Positions 18,178 to 27,376 of a DNA stretch of 64,000 bases are shown here, one piece after another (position 1 is the first letter of the stretch; every line of letters begins with the position of its first letter). The stretch comes from JAAYOS01 sp050950785 (GTDB taxonomy: Bacteria > Bacillota > Clostridia > Oscillospirales > JAAYOS01), in NCBI GenBank assembly GCA_050950785.1, contig JBMNIG010000020.1, positions 1-64,000 on the forward strand. Direction: 5' to 3'. The notes beneath the pieces were generated by a model that was not told the origin of the DNA, ran no database searches, and saw only the letters and a list, made by a program, of their open reading frames with translations. The translations under genes and the position numbers were made by a program.

Positions 18178-19695
18178 ATGGTGAGCAATATTCTGTCGGC
18201 AGGAATTTTCGGTATCAGTGGCTATAAGATTTCGGTGGAATGCTTTCTGTCTTCGGGGCTGCCTTCATTTGAGATAGTCGGGCTTCCCGGAACTTCGGTC
18301 CGTGAATCCCGTGAAAGGGTGCGGGCAGCCCTCCGCAATTGTGGTTATACTTTTCCAAAGGGGCGCATCACCGTAAATCTTGCACCGGCGGATACAAAAA
18401 AAGAAGGTCCTCTTTATGATCTTCCGGTTTTGCTTGGAGTGCTTACAGCATCCGGGCAAGTTCCACCTCCGCCTACAGGTTCCGCCTTTATAGGAGAACT
18501 CTCCCTTAATGGTGAATTGAGGCCGGTGAATGGTGTGTTACCTATGGCGCTTGCAGCACGGGCAGCCGGAATCAAATCCTTGTATGTACCACATGATAAT
18601 GCATCTGAGGCTGCCCTTGTGGACGGCATTGATATATACGCATGCAGCCATGCCGGAGAGCTTATCAGGCACATTAACGGAAAGATTCCGCTTAGCGCTT
18701 ATCGACGTCCAATCGAAAAAGAGCCAGAAAGGACGCTTCCGGATTTTGCCGACGTGAAAGGCCAAGACGGTGTGAAACGCGCTTTGGAGATAGCGGCCGC
18801 AGGCGGACACAATGTGCTGTTGGTGGGACCTCCCGGGTCCGGTAAAAGTATGCTTGCAAGACGCCTTCCCTCAATACTCCCACTCCTGAATGATGTGGAG
18901 GCTATGGAATCCACCGCTATCCACTCGGTCGCAGGACTTGTAACCAGAGATAAACCACTACTGTCTGACCGGCCATTCAGGGCACCGCATCACACTGTTT
19001 CGGTCGCCGGACTTTCCGGAGGCGGCACAATACCAAAACCAGGCGAAATAACACTTGCCCATAACGGAGTTTTGTTTCTGGATGAGCTTCCCGAGTTTGA
19101 TCGACGCTCACTTGAGATATTGCGCCAACCCCTCGAAGAAGGCTCAATAGTGATTTCCCGGGCTGCAGGTACTGTTGCATACCCAAGTCGTTTTATGCTG
19201 GTCTGTGCTATGAACCCGTGTCGCTGTGGATGGTATGGACATCCTTCACATCGCTGTGTGTGCAGCAAAGCACAGGTGGATTCATATCTCAGCAAAATTT
19301 CCGGACCGCTGCTTGACCGCATCGATATAAAAGTTGACGTCCCATCACTTGAGTTTGACGACCTGGCACGCAAACCTTCGGGTGAGAGTTCGGCATTAAT
19401 ACGCAGGCGCGTCATTGCTGCAAGAAAGCTTGCGCGAGAACGATACATTAGTTATGGCTTCGACACCAATGCACATCTTCCGGCTCATCTTGTTCAGGAG
19501 CTTTGTAAACCTGATCCCTCAGGCCTAATGCTACTGAGAGATGCTTTTGACAGATTAGGGTTGACTGCCCGCTCATATGACAGAGTATTAAGACTTGCTC
19601 GGACTATTGCAGATTTAGATTCTTCCACAGAAATTTTGGCACACCACATAGCAGAAGCTCTTCAATATCGTACCGCAGGAGGTAAAATACTATGA
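18178..19695 (+). CDS. comM: YifB/ComM-family Mg-chelatase-like AAA+ ATPase
   Basis: 505 residues, ATG with GAGAGG upstream. ComM is a hexameric helicase that promotes branch migration during natural transformation and recombination. The N-terminal ChlI domain spans about 1-170 (GLPSFEIVGLPGTSVRESRERV). The AAA+ core has Walker A GPPGSGKS (about 219-226), the Mg-chelatase signature FRAPHHTVSVAGL, Walker B VLFLDELPEF and CAMNPC. The cysteine-rich piece with PCRCGWYGHPSHRCVCS follows, then the C-terminal YifB domain (LTARSYDRVLRLARTIADL). It overlaps the next gene by four bases (ATGA), so the two are co-transcribed. Confidence 0.93.
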   Translation: MVSNILSAGIFGISGYKISVECFLSSGLPSFEIVGLPGTSVRESRERVRAALRNCGYTFPKGRITVNLAPADTKKEGPLYDLPVLLGVLTASGQVPPPPTGSAFIGELSLNGELRPVNGVLPMALAARAAGIKSLYVPHDNASEAALVDGIDIYACSHAGELIRHINGKIPLSAYRRPIEKEPERTLPDFADVKGQDGVKRALEIAAAGGHNVLLVGPPGSGKSMLARRLPSILPLLNDVEAMESTAIHSVAGLVTRDKPLLSDRPFRAPHHTVSVAGLSGGGTIPKPGEITLAHNGVLFLDELPEFDRRSLEILRQPLEEGSIVISRAAGTVAYPSRFMLVCAMNPCRCGWYGHPSHRCVCSKAQVDSYLSKISGPLLDRIDIKVDVPSLEFDDLARKPSGESSALIRRRVIAARKLARERYISYGFDTNAHLPAHLVQELCKPDPSGLMLLRDAFDRLGLTARSYDRVLRLARTIADLDSSTEILAHHIAEALQYRTAGGKIL

Positions 19696-20582
19696 CAAGG
19701 GGTTACATTTTTAGGAAGACGCGAAAAAACACTATAGCCATGTTATTTTGGGCAGTCGTTTTCATAGTTTTCTACATTCTTTATCTAAGCTCTGCTTTAG
19801 TCTATCTTGTAAATGCCCATTCTTCGGGCTATAAACTGAATACCACAAACCTCCTTTCTAACGTCAATATGCTGACCATCAAGCCTCAATCAGACCCATT
19901 CGAAACGCAAGAGCTCGGCGTTACTTTACCGCCTTTTATTCGCAGAACAGAGCTATACGAAGAAGGTCTGAAGTACCGTTTCAAGTTTACATTGGAAAGC
20001 TATGAGGAATTAGGTCTGGGATACGGGCTAAATGATGACAAGACCTTGAAAATGTTATATGGCAACCCTGAGACTAAATCTATGCCTCCTGACACAGTAC
20101 AAAAGATCGCACTGATAAAAATCCAGGGAGTAAATTTTGTCGCACTTCTACCCCGTGAAACTGAGCTAAAAGCCGGTGACACTGTGACCCATGCCATTTT
20201 TACCGATCTTCCTCTTTATGTCGGCCACGATATTGGCTTGACAGATCACGCAGGCATTGAAGTTGCGTCATATATAGCTGACCTTAGACATTTAACTGTT
20301 GAAGATGAAAATATGGACTTTATTCTGGTTATTTTATTTACCCTACTGTTTCCTTCCTTCCTTGTATACAGTGTTCTGTGCCTTTTCAAGCCACAAATCC
20401 ACCCAAATTATATCAGGATCGCAAAATTCGGAGATATAGAAAAGGTGTGTGCAGAGATCGACAAGGAGATAGACGACGAATCAACTTACAGAGAAAAAAA
20501 GCAAGTCTTTACAAAGCACTATATTATTGAGGAGACCTTGTATAACACACGGGTAAGAAAAAATCATTTACTTAGGCACTGA
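19692..20582 (+). CDS. Membrane protein of unknown function
   Basis: 296 residues. ATG overlaps the comM stop and has AGGAGG upstream (inside the comM end). Two membrane segments are visible: about residues 17-40 (LFWAVVFIVFYILYLSSALVYLV) and about 208-230 (FILVILFTLLFPSFLVYSVLCLF). About 165 residues between them should lie outside the membrane. A short charged tail of about 65 residues (FGDIEKVCAEIDKEIDD) follows. I do not recognise a family with confidence. Translational coupling to comM is its only functional hint, and such coupling may be incidental. Confidence 0.75.
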   Translation: MTRGYIFRKTRKNTIAMLFWAVVFIVFYILYLSSALVYLVNAHSSGYKLNTTNLLSNVNMLTIKPQSDPFETQELGVTLPPFIRRTELYEEGLKYRFKFTLESYEELGLGYGLNDDKTLKMLYGNPETKSMPPDTVQKIALIKIQGVNFVALLPRETELKAGDTVTHAIFTDLPLYVGHDIGLTDHAGIEVASYIADLRHLTVEDENMDFILVILFTLLFPSFLVYSVLCLFKPQIHPNYIRIAKFGDIEKVCAEIDKEIDDESTYREKKQVFTKHYIIEETLYNTRVRKNHLLRH

Positions 20583-20792
20583 CAGTTTGCTGCCTCCAAT
20601 ATTGAATATTGCCATCCATTTGTTATGTCCAAATCGTATACACAGAATAATCGACAATATAATTGGCAGTGTAATTGAAGTCTTCTTGACTATGAGCCTC
20701 CAAGAGTGTAAAATAGCAAGGCTCAAGTCCCAGTGATTATGTGACCTTTGCATTAAAAAACTAATAATAAAGTAAGTATTGAGAGGTAGTTT

Positions 20793-22181
20793 ATGTTGCA
20801 TTTTCTCAAGCGCGGGCGCAGTTTTTACAAGAACCTTGCTGCGCTGGCGCTTCCTCTTGTCCTGCAAAACCTAATCAACTCGTCATTAGCTTTAGTTGAC
20901 ACAGCAATGGTAGGCATGCTTGGACAAAATGAACTTGCTGGTGTTTCTCTTTCTAATACACCATTTTTTGTCGCAATGCTGTTTGTATTTGGAATACAGT
21001 CCGGCGGTGCAGTTCTGATAAGCCAATACTGGGGCAAACGTGACATGATGACCATCAACAGAGTGATGGGGATCAGCTTGTATTTTGCCGGTGCAATTTC
21101 TTTTTTGTTTGCGCTTATAATAACACTGTTCCCTGAGTTTGTCATGGGACTTACAACCAACAATCCTGTTTTATTGGATGTAGCAGTTCGATATGGCCGT
21201 ATTGTAGCTTTCTCATATTTTATCAACTCAGTCAGCATGGTATATACCGGTGCCCATAGGAGTACGGAGAATCCAAAATTGGGTATGTTCATACTGGCAG
21301 GATCTATGATCTTAAATACATTTCTTAATTGGGTTCTGATTTTCGGAAAGCTCGGGTTCCCTGCCCTGGGTGTTGAAGGTGCGGCTATTTCAACATTGAT
21401 TTCGCGAATATTTGAGCTTTTGGTGACAATTGTCTATGCGGTCTTTTTCGATAGACACCTGACAATAATACCTAAGAAGCTTTTAATGCCCGGAAAAGAA
21501 GTACTTAAAGATTTTATCAAATATGCTACTCCGGTTGTTATGAATGAAACACTGTGGGGTCTTGGATTTTCTATGCTTCCCATAATTTACGGACATATGG
21601 AAAACTCTGCCGATGTGGTGGCCGCGAGCTCGGTATCCGGCAATGTTGAACGGATAGTTGCTGTTCTAACTTTTGCAATAGCAAATGTCAGTTCTATCTA
21701 TATAGGCAAAGAAATTGGAAGCGGAGCTAATAAGGAAGAAGTTCAACGATTGGGCGGAGACCTTCTTGGGATTTCAATGTTGATTGGTGCTTTTAGTGGA
21801 ATCTTCTTGGCGGCATCCACCGTGCTTTTAGTTGAACCCTTTGTGTTTGAGATATTTGGATTATCGGTTGAGGCAAGGCGAATTTCAAAAATGATGCTGC
21901 TTGTAATGAGCTGTATCCTTGTCATACGATCTTTTAATGGCACAAACATTGTTGGTGTACTTCGCGGTGGCGGGGATGTGAAGGTCTGCATGTTAATGGA
22001 TGTGCTTCCACTCTATTTATATAAGGTTCCCATTGCAGCTATTACTGCACTTGTACTAAAGTGGGATATTATGTGGGTTTATCTGCTAGTTGTAAGCGAA
22101 GAGTTTATTAAATTTACTATTGGTGTGTTAAGATATCGAAGTAGGAAGTGGATAAATAACATAACCCGAGAAATTGCGTAA
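20793..22181 (+). CDS. MATE-family efflux transporter
   Basis: 462 residues, ATG with GAGAGG upstream. About twelve membrane helices. The N-terminal half has the MATE pattern ALPLVLQNLINSSLALVDTAMVGMLG and GVSLSNTPFF, and the two halves are pseudo-symmetric (second half from about residue 240). It probably exports cationic compounds using Na+ or H+; the substrate is unknown. The stop overlaps the upstream side of the cysteine desulfurase gene, so the two may share a transcript. Only 30% or so of residues by eye resemble the second MATE protein at 45526-46914. Confidence 0.9.
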   Translation: MLHFLKRGRSFYKNLAALALPLVLQNLINSSLALVDTAMVGMLGQNELAGVSLSNTPFFVAMLFVFGIQSGGAVLISQYWGKRDMMTINRVMGISLYFAGAISFLFALIITLFPEFVMGLTTNNPVLLDVAVRYGRIVAFSYFINSVSMVYTGAHRSTENPKLGMFILAGSMILNTFLNWVLIFGKLGFPALGVEGAAISTLISRIFELLVTIVYAVFFDRHLTIIPKKLLMPGKEVLKDFIKYATPVVMNETLWGLGFSMLPIIYGHMENSADVVAASSVSGNVERIVAVLTFAIANVSSIYIGKEIGSGANKEEVQRLGGDLLGISMLIGAFSGIFLAASTVLLVEPFVFEIFGLSVEARRISKMMLLVMSCILVIRSFNGTNIVGVLRGGGDVKVCMLMDVLPLYLYKVPIAAITALVLKWDIMWVYLLVVSEEFIKFTIGVLRYRSRKWINNITREIA

Positions 22182-22197
22182 GGAGCAAAGATCACAA

Positions 22198-23301
22198 ATG
22201 CATTATCTTGACAATGCTTCAACAACAAAAGTAACTTTGTCCGCAGCAAACGCCGTCATGAACGCAATGGTCAATCAGTTTGGGAATCCCTCGTCCGTTC
22301 ACTCAATGGGCATTGAGGCTGAAGGCATTGTAAGCAAAGCTCGGAATGAGCTTTCCAGTGCACTTGGGTGTAAACCTGAAGAAGTATTTTTTACTTCCGG
22401 AGGAACCGAGTCTGACAACCTTGCGATAATACAGGGGGCGGAGCTTTTAAAAAGAAAGGGCCGGCACATAGTAACCACGGCCATTGAACATCCTGCTGTA
22501 ACAAATGCTGTGAAATACCTAGGTGACAATGGCTACGAGGTCACATTCCTGCCTCCGGACAGAGATGGCTCAATATCACTGGAAGCTGTAGAAAATGTTG
22601 TTCGCCCCGACACGATACTTTTTTCAATGATGCTTTGTAACAACGAAACTGGTGCCATACAACCAGTCGCTGAAGCAGTCGAGCTATTCAAAGCAAAAAA
22701 TCCTGACGGACTGTTCCACACCGATGCCGTCCAGGCCTTTATGAAGCACAGCTTTGATGTGAAATCATTAGGAGTTGACCTGCTCAGTGTTAGCTCGCAC
22801 AAAATCCACGGTCCAAAAGGGGCAGGGGCACTGTATGTGCGCAACGGAGTGAGATTAAAACCTATATCACACGGCGGAGGTCAGGAATCCGGTCTTCGCT
22901 CAGGCACTGAAGCCGTACCCGCAATTGCCGGTTTCGGAGAAGCAGTACGAGAAGCCCATGGAGACCTACAAAACAACATTGCAACGATAGCCCGCCTGCG
23001 TGACCGCCTAATAGAAGGACTGGCCCGCATTCCCAAAATCGAATTGATAGCAGCGGGTGGAGCAATAGTGACCCTGGCTGTACCAAAGTATCCTACCGAA
23101 GTCATCATCAGACTTTTGGAAAGCAGAGATATATTTGTTTCGGGCGGATCGGCATGCTCACGTGGCAAAAACAGCCCGGTACTGGAAGCTATGAAAGTGC
23201 AGCCAAATCTGATAAGGTCCTCGGTTCGAATAAGCTTTTCATGGCATAACAACGAAGAAGACGTAGATGCTCTACTTGTAGCACTTGAAGAACTGAGCTG
23301 A
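22198..23301 (+). CDS. Cysteine desulfurase (NifS/IscS-like, PLP-dependent)
   Basis: About 367 residues from ATG 22198; a TTG at 22174 in the same frame is possible but overlaps the MATE stop. AAGGAG lies 12 bases before the ATG. The enzyme removes sulfur from cysteine to give alanine and an enzyme persulfide, used for Fe-S clusters and tRNA thiolation. Visible features: N-terminal YLDNASTT, SGGTESDNLAI, AIEHPAV, the PLP-binding lysine in SSHKIHGPKG (about 203), GGGQESGLRSGTE, and the active-site cysteine in SGGSACSRGK (about 322). The short loop after this Cys resembles the NifS/IscS group. It could supply MnmA. No iscU or regulator is adjacent. Confidence 0.9.
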   Translation: MHYLDNASTTKVTLSAANAVMNAMVNQFGNPSSVHSMGIEAEGIVSKARNELSSALGCKPEEVFFTSGGTESDNLAIIQGAELLKRKGRHIVTTAIEHPAVTNAVKYLGDNGYEVTFLPPDRDGSISLEAVENVVRPDTILFSMMLCNNETGAIQPVAEAVELFKAKNPDGLFHTDAVQAFMKHSFDVKSLGVDLLSVSSHKIHGPKGAGALYVRNGVRLKPISHGGGQESGLRSGTEAVPAIAGFGEAVREAHGDLQNNIATIARLRDRLIEGLARIPKIELIAAGGAIVTLAVPKYPTEVIIRLLESRDIFVSGGSACSRGKNSPVLEAMKVQPNLIRSSVRISFSWHNNEEDVDALLVALEELS

Positions 23302-23316
23302 TCAAGACTAAACAAC

Positions 23317-23380
23317 AAGACATGGAGAAGGTTTTTCTTTCTTGGGGTCAGCTTCGGCACGAAAAACCGTACCGTGTCTT
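23317..23380. repeat. Imperfect long hairpin, possibly REP-like
   Basis: The left arm AAGACATGG...GGTTTTTC pairs imperfectly with the right arm GAAAAACCGTACCGTGTCTT around a 23-nt loop. The ends (AAGACA/TGTCTT) and the ACCGT core recall the dispersed repeat at 6012 and 63529, so it may be a distant variant. It follows the cysteine desulfurase stop. Confidence 0.4.
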
Positions 23381-23394
23381 ACTTGCATTTTTAT

Positions 23395-23424
23395 ACCTCT
23401 CGATCCTCATGAGGATTGAGAGGT
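23395..23424. terminator. Hairpin between convergent genes
   Basis: ACCTCTC-ATCCTC and GAGGAT-GAGAGGT form an almost perfect palindrome with one mismatched pair. It is flanked by T-rich sequence on both strands (TTTGTGTTG on plus, ATAAAAATG on minus), so it may end either transcript weakly. Confidence 0.5.
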
Positions 23425-23447
23425 TTGTGTTGTCAAAGCCTCAACTT

Positions 23448-24983
23448 TCAGTGCGGAATTTCCTTGATTATTGAGCTGCCACTTTTTCCGGCTTGTGCCT
23501 TGATATAATAATAGCGATAGCTATACTTGTTAAGATATTTAGATTTGCGTGGTGTATATTTTATTCCATTAAGAACGACTCCCATCAATACGGCCTCAAC
23601 CTTACTCAGTTTTTCAATTGAAATTCGGTGCTCCCTTATTGAAGTGTGATCCTGTCTTATTACCAAGAGCACAGCGTCGCACATACCGACAAGATTTAAG
23701 GTGTCTGTCACATCATAGATTGGAGCGGAATCATAGATTATAACATCATATTCCCGCTCAAAATCTTCGATCGCCTCAACAAAGCCGCTGCTTTTGAAGA
23801 ATACATGTCCCCTGTCCAAATCCTCAATAAATGGAAGGACATGAAGACCATCGATCACCTCTACTATACATTTCGGACGCTCATTTTCGTCTTCGTATCC
23901 AAATAATGTTCCAACTGAATTTTTAGCGATCCCGAATCTCTCATGTAAGTCAGGTTTACGTAAATCACAGTCGATCAGCAATACTTTCTTCCCCGTATGC
24001 GCGAGTGCAATTCCCAAATTGGTCGCCAATAGAGTTTTACCTTCGCTCTCGCTTGTTCCTGTTATCAGTAACTTCTTAATGTTTTTACTTTCTATCGCAT
24101 GATTTATAACTAAGCTCAATGTCATATTTGATTCGATAAACTTGCTTGTGGCTCCACTATCATACAGCAGAAGTCCATTCTTCGCATTTCGTTTCCTCAC
24201 ATGCTCTATTTCACCCAAGACAGGAAGCCCCAACATGGATTCAACATCCTCTGGGTACTTGATTTTTGGAAAAAGCATATCAAAAACAAGGAATAATGCA
24301 AATATCAAAAAAAACCCTGCAAACCCCGCCACAAGTGAAATCAGCAGGGCTGAGTCAGGCACGATCCCTGAAATGAATGCGGCATCAAGTACTTTTACAG
24401 ATCCAATCTCGATCGTTTCTTGAAAAGCCTTAGGCGCTACCTCAGCGATCGAGTTAGAAATATCTATGGCAAGTTGCGGGTCAGGACATGTTACAGTCAG
24501 GTGTAGAATCGATGTGTTTTCAACATGTTTAAGACTCACATAGGAGCGCAGTGTGTTGATAGGCAAATCCAGATCCAATCTTTCTATGACATAGTCCATT
24601 ACCCTGTTACTTTTTAGGATCTGTGAATATGTAGGCACAAGGCTAACAGCTAGATTTATCTCAACCGGTGTGACCTGATTTTCATCCTCCGAATGATAAT
24701 TTGCCTGTACAACAAGAGATGATGTTGCGTAAAAGGCAGGAACATATGTTATTTTCGCATAACCGAATCCCAGTACTGAGAAAATAATAAATACCGCAAA
24801 TAAAATGAGTTTTCTCTTTCTGAAGATAAAAAATATGTCGGAAAGCCGAATACTAGTTTGAGTGTCATTTTCATTCGTAACAAATCTTTGGGTTTCTGTT
24901 TCCCTGTCTTTGATTTCGTCTGTTCGTAAATTATCAATATTATGGTGTTTAATAGCCTTCTCTGCTCCATTTGATTGGTCCAT
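23448..24983 (-). CDS. Polysaccharide co-polymerase / bacterial tyrosine kinase fusion (Wzz-BY-kinase)
   Basis: About 511 residues from ATG 24983, which has AGGGGA eight bases upstream; an ATG eight codons earlier (25007) lacks one. The Wzz part has a cytoplasmic N-terminus, a membrane segment (LILFAVFIIFSVLGFGYAKI), an outside domain of about 150 residues and a second segment (LISLVAGFAGFFLIFALFLVF). The kinase part has Walker A TSESEGKTLLATNLG, Walker A' VLLIDCDLRKP, Walker B DVIIYDSAPI, and a C-terminal tyrosine cluster (YLNKYSYRYYYIKA) as autophosphorylation site. In Gram-positives these two halves are often separate proteins; here they are fused. It should control the length or export of a surface polysaccharide. 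No glycosyltransferases are in the window. Confidence 0.9.
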   Translation of the reverse strand: MDQSNGAEKAIKHHNIDNLRTDEIKDRETETQRFVTNENDTQTSIRLSDIFFIFRKRKLILFAVFIIFSVLGFGYAKITYVPAFYATSSLVVQANYHSEDENQVTPVEINLAVSLVPTYSQILKSNRVMDYVIERLDLDLPINTLRSYVSLKHVENTSILHLTVTCPDPQLAIDISNSIAEVAPKAFQETIEIGSVKVLDAAFISGIVPDSALLISLVAGFAGFFLIFALFLVFDMLFPKIKYPEDVESMLGLPVLGEIEHVRKRNAKNGLLLYDSGATSKFIESNMTLSLVINHAIESKNIKKLLITGTSESEGKTLLATNLGIALAHTGKKVLLIDCDLRKPDLHERFGIAKNSVGTLFGYEDENERPKCIVEVIDGLHVLPFIEDLDRGHVFFKSSGFVEAIEDFEREYDVIIYDSAPIYDVTDTLNLVGMCDAVLLVIRQDHTSIREHRISIEKLSKVEAVLMGVVLNGIKYTPRKSKYLNKYSYRYYYIKAQAGKSGSSIIKEIPH

Positions 24984-25032
24984 ACAAATGTCCCCTATTC
25001 TACTCATTTTTTATCAGCATTCACTCAAAGAC

Positions 25033-25875
25033 TCAGTTCATTACCTTTTGTCTTTTTGAGATCAAAAAATTTTTTATCTCAAAAAGTTTTGCAGGCATCG
25101 GTTCACCTAACTCTTTTATGTAAATCTGTTCAAGCATTAGAAGATGATTTAGTGCAGCCGAAGGTTGATTTCCACTGAGATAGGCATGGATACACTTTTC
25201 GTAAGGTTCGGGTGTAAGGGGATCTGTGGAGATGAGTCTGCGCATTGCATAAATCGCCTTCCTATACCGTCCTTGATTCATATACATATCATATAATCTG
25301 TACTGAACAGTCTCAAAGCAGTACTCATAATGGTATTGGCGTTCTGCCGACCAGTTATAGTCGTTCATACCAAAGTACTGCCCGCGATAAAGCTCTGAAG
25401 CCTGCTCCAAAAGAGACATATTTTGAAACTGACATTCTTGCAGGAGTTCCATTAATCCGTCAAACTGCCAAGCGTCGCAGTAAACATGCTCGGGATTTAA
25501 GTAGTACCTACCTTTCGATTGAAAACACATGTCCTCTAAGTCGATAGATTTGAAAGTCTTTCTCATATTATGGAGATTTACATGAAAGTTGTTGATCCCA
25601 TTAGTAAGGTACATATCAGGCCACAAAGCCTCAATTATATTGTCCCGCATAACAGCATCTCTGCCACAGTTGACAAGATATGCCAACATCTCTTCAGACT
25701 TTAGAGTAGGAAAGTTGACGGGTTTACCGTCGTAGCTGACTGAAAATCCACCAAAACATCTGATATATAATGATTTCATACTGCTTGATGCACAGTTTAG
25801 TGCATCTTCTTTGATCTGTTTGTCAATTTTGCTCTTTGACTTTTCTGCAATGATGATCGTACGATCCATGTTCAC
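25033..25875 (-). CDS. SARP-like transcriptional regulator (winged helix + BTAD)
   Basis: 280 residues. GTG at 25875 has AAGGGG six bases upstream; an ATG two codons later is also possible. Residues about 36-120 form an OmpR-like winged helix (CFGGFSVSYDGKPVNFPTLKSEEMLAYLV ends with DAVMRDNIIEALWP, FHVNLHNMRKTF). Residues about 130-275 form a bacterial transcriptional activator domain of TPR-like helices (ASELYRGQYF, YDMYMNQGRYRKAIYAMRRLI, DPLTPEPYEKCIHAYL). It has no receiver or ATPase domain. It lies directly before the Wzz-kinase gene on the same strand and divergent from the LCP gene, so it probably regulates this envelope module. Confidence 0.85.
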   Translation of the reverse strand: MNMDRTIIIAEKSKSKIDKQIKEDALNCASSSMKSLYIRCFGGFSVSYDGKPVNFPTLKSEEMLAYLVNCGRDAVMRDNIIEALWPDMYLTNGINNFHVNLHNMRKTFKSIDLEDMCFQSKGRYYLNPEHVYCDAWQFDGLMELLQECQFQNMSLLEQASELYRGQYFGMNDYNWSAERQYHYEYCFETVQYRLYDMYMNQGRYRKAIYAMRRLISTDPLTPEPYEKCIHAYLSGNQPSAALNHLLMLEQIYIKELGEPMPAKLFEIKNFLISKRQKVMN

Positions 25876-26224
25876 ATCAGACCCCTTAAAGATTATCCGC
25901 CGAACAGTTATGTATCAAATCCCATCTCAAACAGAGAAATTATTGCATTTATATTAGCAGATTCGAAACATGGTTATTGTCGTAAATATGGGACTTTCGT
26001 AATATATTTTCGACACTTTTCCAAACAATAGCGCAACATCTACGGCATCAAACTATTTTGTAAACGAACTATGTCACACACGATCGAAATGTGGTGATCG
26101 ATAAGCTGAGTTTTTGTCATATGCGAAAGCAAATTAAGAATTTATTAATACTTGCCTTGGTAATGTATTACTATGCTCGAAATTTCTGACAATGGGCAGA
26201 ATGCTCTAAAGGGCGTGAATCTTG
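25876..26224. other. Divergent intergenic region (regulator / LCP gene)
   Basis: About 350 bp of AT-rich DNA between divergently transcribed genes. It must hold promoters for both. I see short inverted patches (GATCG ... CGATC around 26080-26100) but no promoter I would call with confidence. Confidence 0.4.
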
Positions 26225-27313
26225 ATGAACATAAAATACACCAATAAAAGAAAATGGAAGCCCCTTATCGGCTTCTTTTTTACGATTTTACTGTTATCTA
26301 TATTATTTTCATGTGTTGAAGTATTCTACAATATATACTTTCCAATGAAGCATGAAATTGAAATTATTGAAAAACCATCATACAATGAGGATCTAACTTT
26401 AGAGAAACCCGATCTTACGCCTATACAGGGTGTTCCCTATGACATAGATAGTGATATCGATCCAGAAGTAATCATGCCGGTAAACGAGGCTATTTTCAAA
26501 CAAACCGTTATTGAAGAGAATGTGCTGAATGTGCTTGTTATCGGTACAGATGTTAGTGACAATGAAAAAAAAATAGGCAGATCGGATGTCATGATGCTAC
26601 TGACATATAACAGAGAGACAAAGGAAATTCATCTTACATCATTTTTGCGCGACATTTGGATATATATCCCAAACCACGGGTGGGATCGCCTTAATGCAGC
26701 CTTTGCCTATGGCGGCACAGGTATGCTTATTAATACGATCAATGAAAACTTTGATCTTGATATTCAAAATTATGTGTTGATCGATTTTGATGGACTTGTC
26801 TCTATCGTCGACATCCTAGGAGGTGTCGAAGTTCAACTTACCAAAGCTGAAGCCCAGCTGATAAACAGCCAAACAGAAAGGGATGAAGATAAGCTCCCAG
26901 AGTCAGATGGTACATATCTCATTGATGGTACCCAGGCTCTCATTCATTGCCGCAACCGTAATTCCGCCAGCGGAGATTTTGACAGATCTCAAAGGCAACG
27001 TGATATTATGCTTGCCATGTTTGATCGTGTCAAACGTGAAAACAGCGTGGGAAAGCTAACTAATTTACTCATGACTGCGGCTGAGTATGTAAAAACGAAT
27101 ATAAAAATGAACACGATTATAGAACTAGGCATGGAAGTGATAACAAACGACGACCTTTCCATTGAGCAGTTAAGGGTTCCTTTTGACGACACTTGGTACT
27201 ATGCTTCAAAGGACGGCAGAAGTGTGATCGTTATCGACCTTGTTCTCAATCGTGATGTATTGCAGAATGAGCTTTACTTTGAAAATCAAAAATATTATAC
27301 GCAAGATCATTAG
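26225..27313 (+). CDS. LytR-CpsA-Psr (LCP) family cell-wall glycopolymer ligase
   Basis: About 362 residues from ATG 26225; the preceding TTG (26222) is also possible with AAAGGG upstream. LCP enzymes attach teichoic acid-like or capsular polymers to peptidoglycan. An N-terminal membrane anchor is at about 14-36 (IGFFFTILLLSILFSCVEVF). The LCP domain shows VLVIGTD, GRSDVMMLLTYN, SFLRDIWIYIP, LNAAFAYGG, NYVLIDFDGL, and the arginine-rich HCRNRNS with GDFDRSQRQRDI, the residues that bind the polyprenyl pyrophosphate. Position beside the Wzz kinase and its regulator supports a role in surface polymer attachment. Confidence 0.92.
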   Translation: MNIKYTNKRKWKPLIGFFFTILLLSILFSCVEVFYNIYFPMKHEIEIIEKPSYNEDLTLEKPDLTPIQGVPYDIDSDIDPEVIMPVNEAIFKQTVIEENVLNVLVIGTDVSDNEKKIGRSDVMMLLTYNRETKEIHLTSFLRDIWIYIPNHGWDRLNAAFAYGGTGMLINTINENFDLDIQNYVLIDFDGLVSIVDILGGVEVQLTKAEAQLINSQTERDEDKLPESDGTYLIDGTQALIHCRNRNSASGDFDRSQRQRDIMLAMFDRVKRENSVGKLTNLLMTAAEYVKTNIKMNTIIELGMEVITNDDLSIEQLRVPFDDTWYYASKDGRSVIVIDLVLNRDVLQNELYFENQKYYTQDH

Positions 27314-27376
27314 CATAACGGACTATAGAAATATAACGCAAACATTGCCTTATTTTTTTACTACTATTCTAATAAA

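Noticed and set aside
20568..20867. Minus-strand open frame between the comM-linked gene and the MATE gene
   Set aside because: It overlaps the MATE start and its ribosome site; only a weak hydrophobic stretch and no family match seen.
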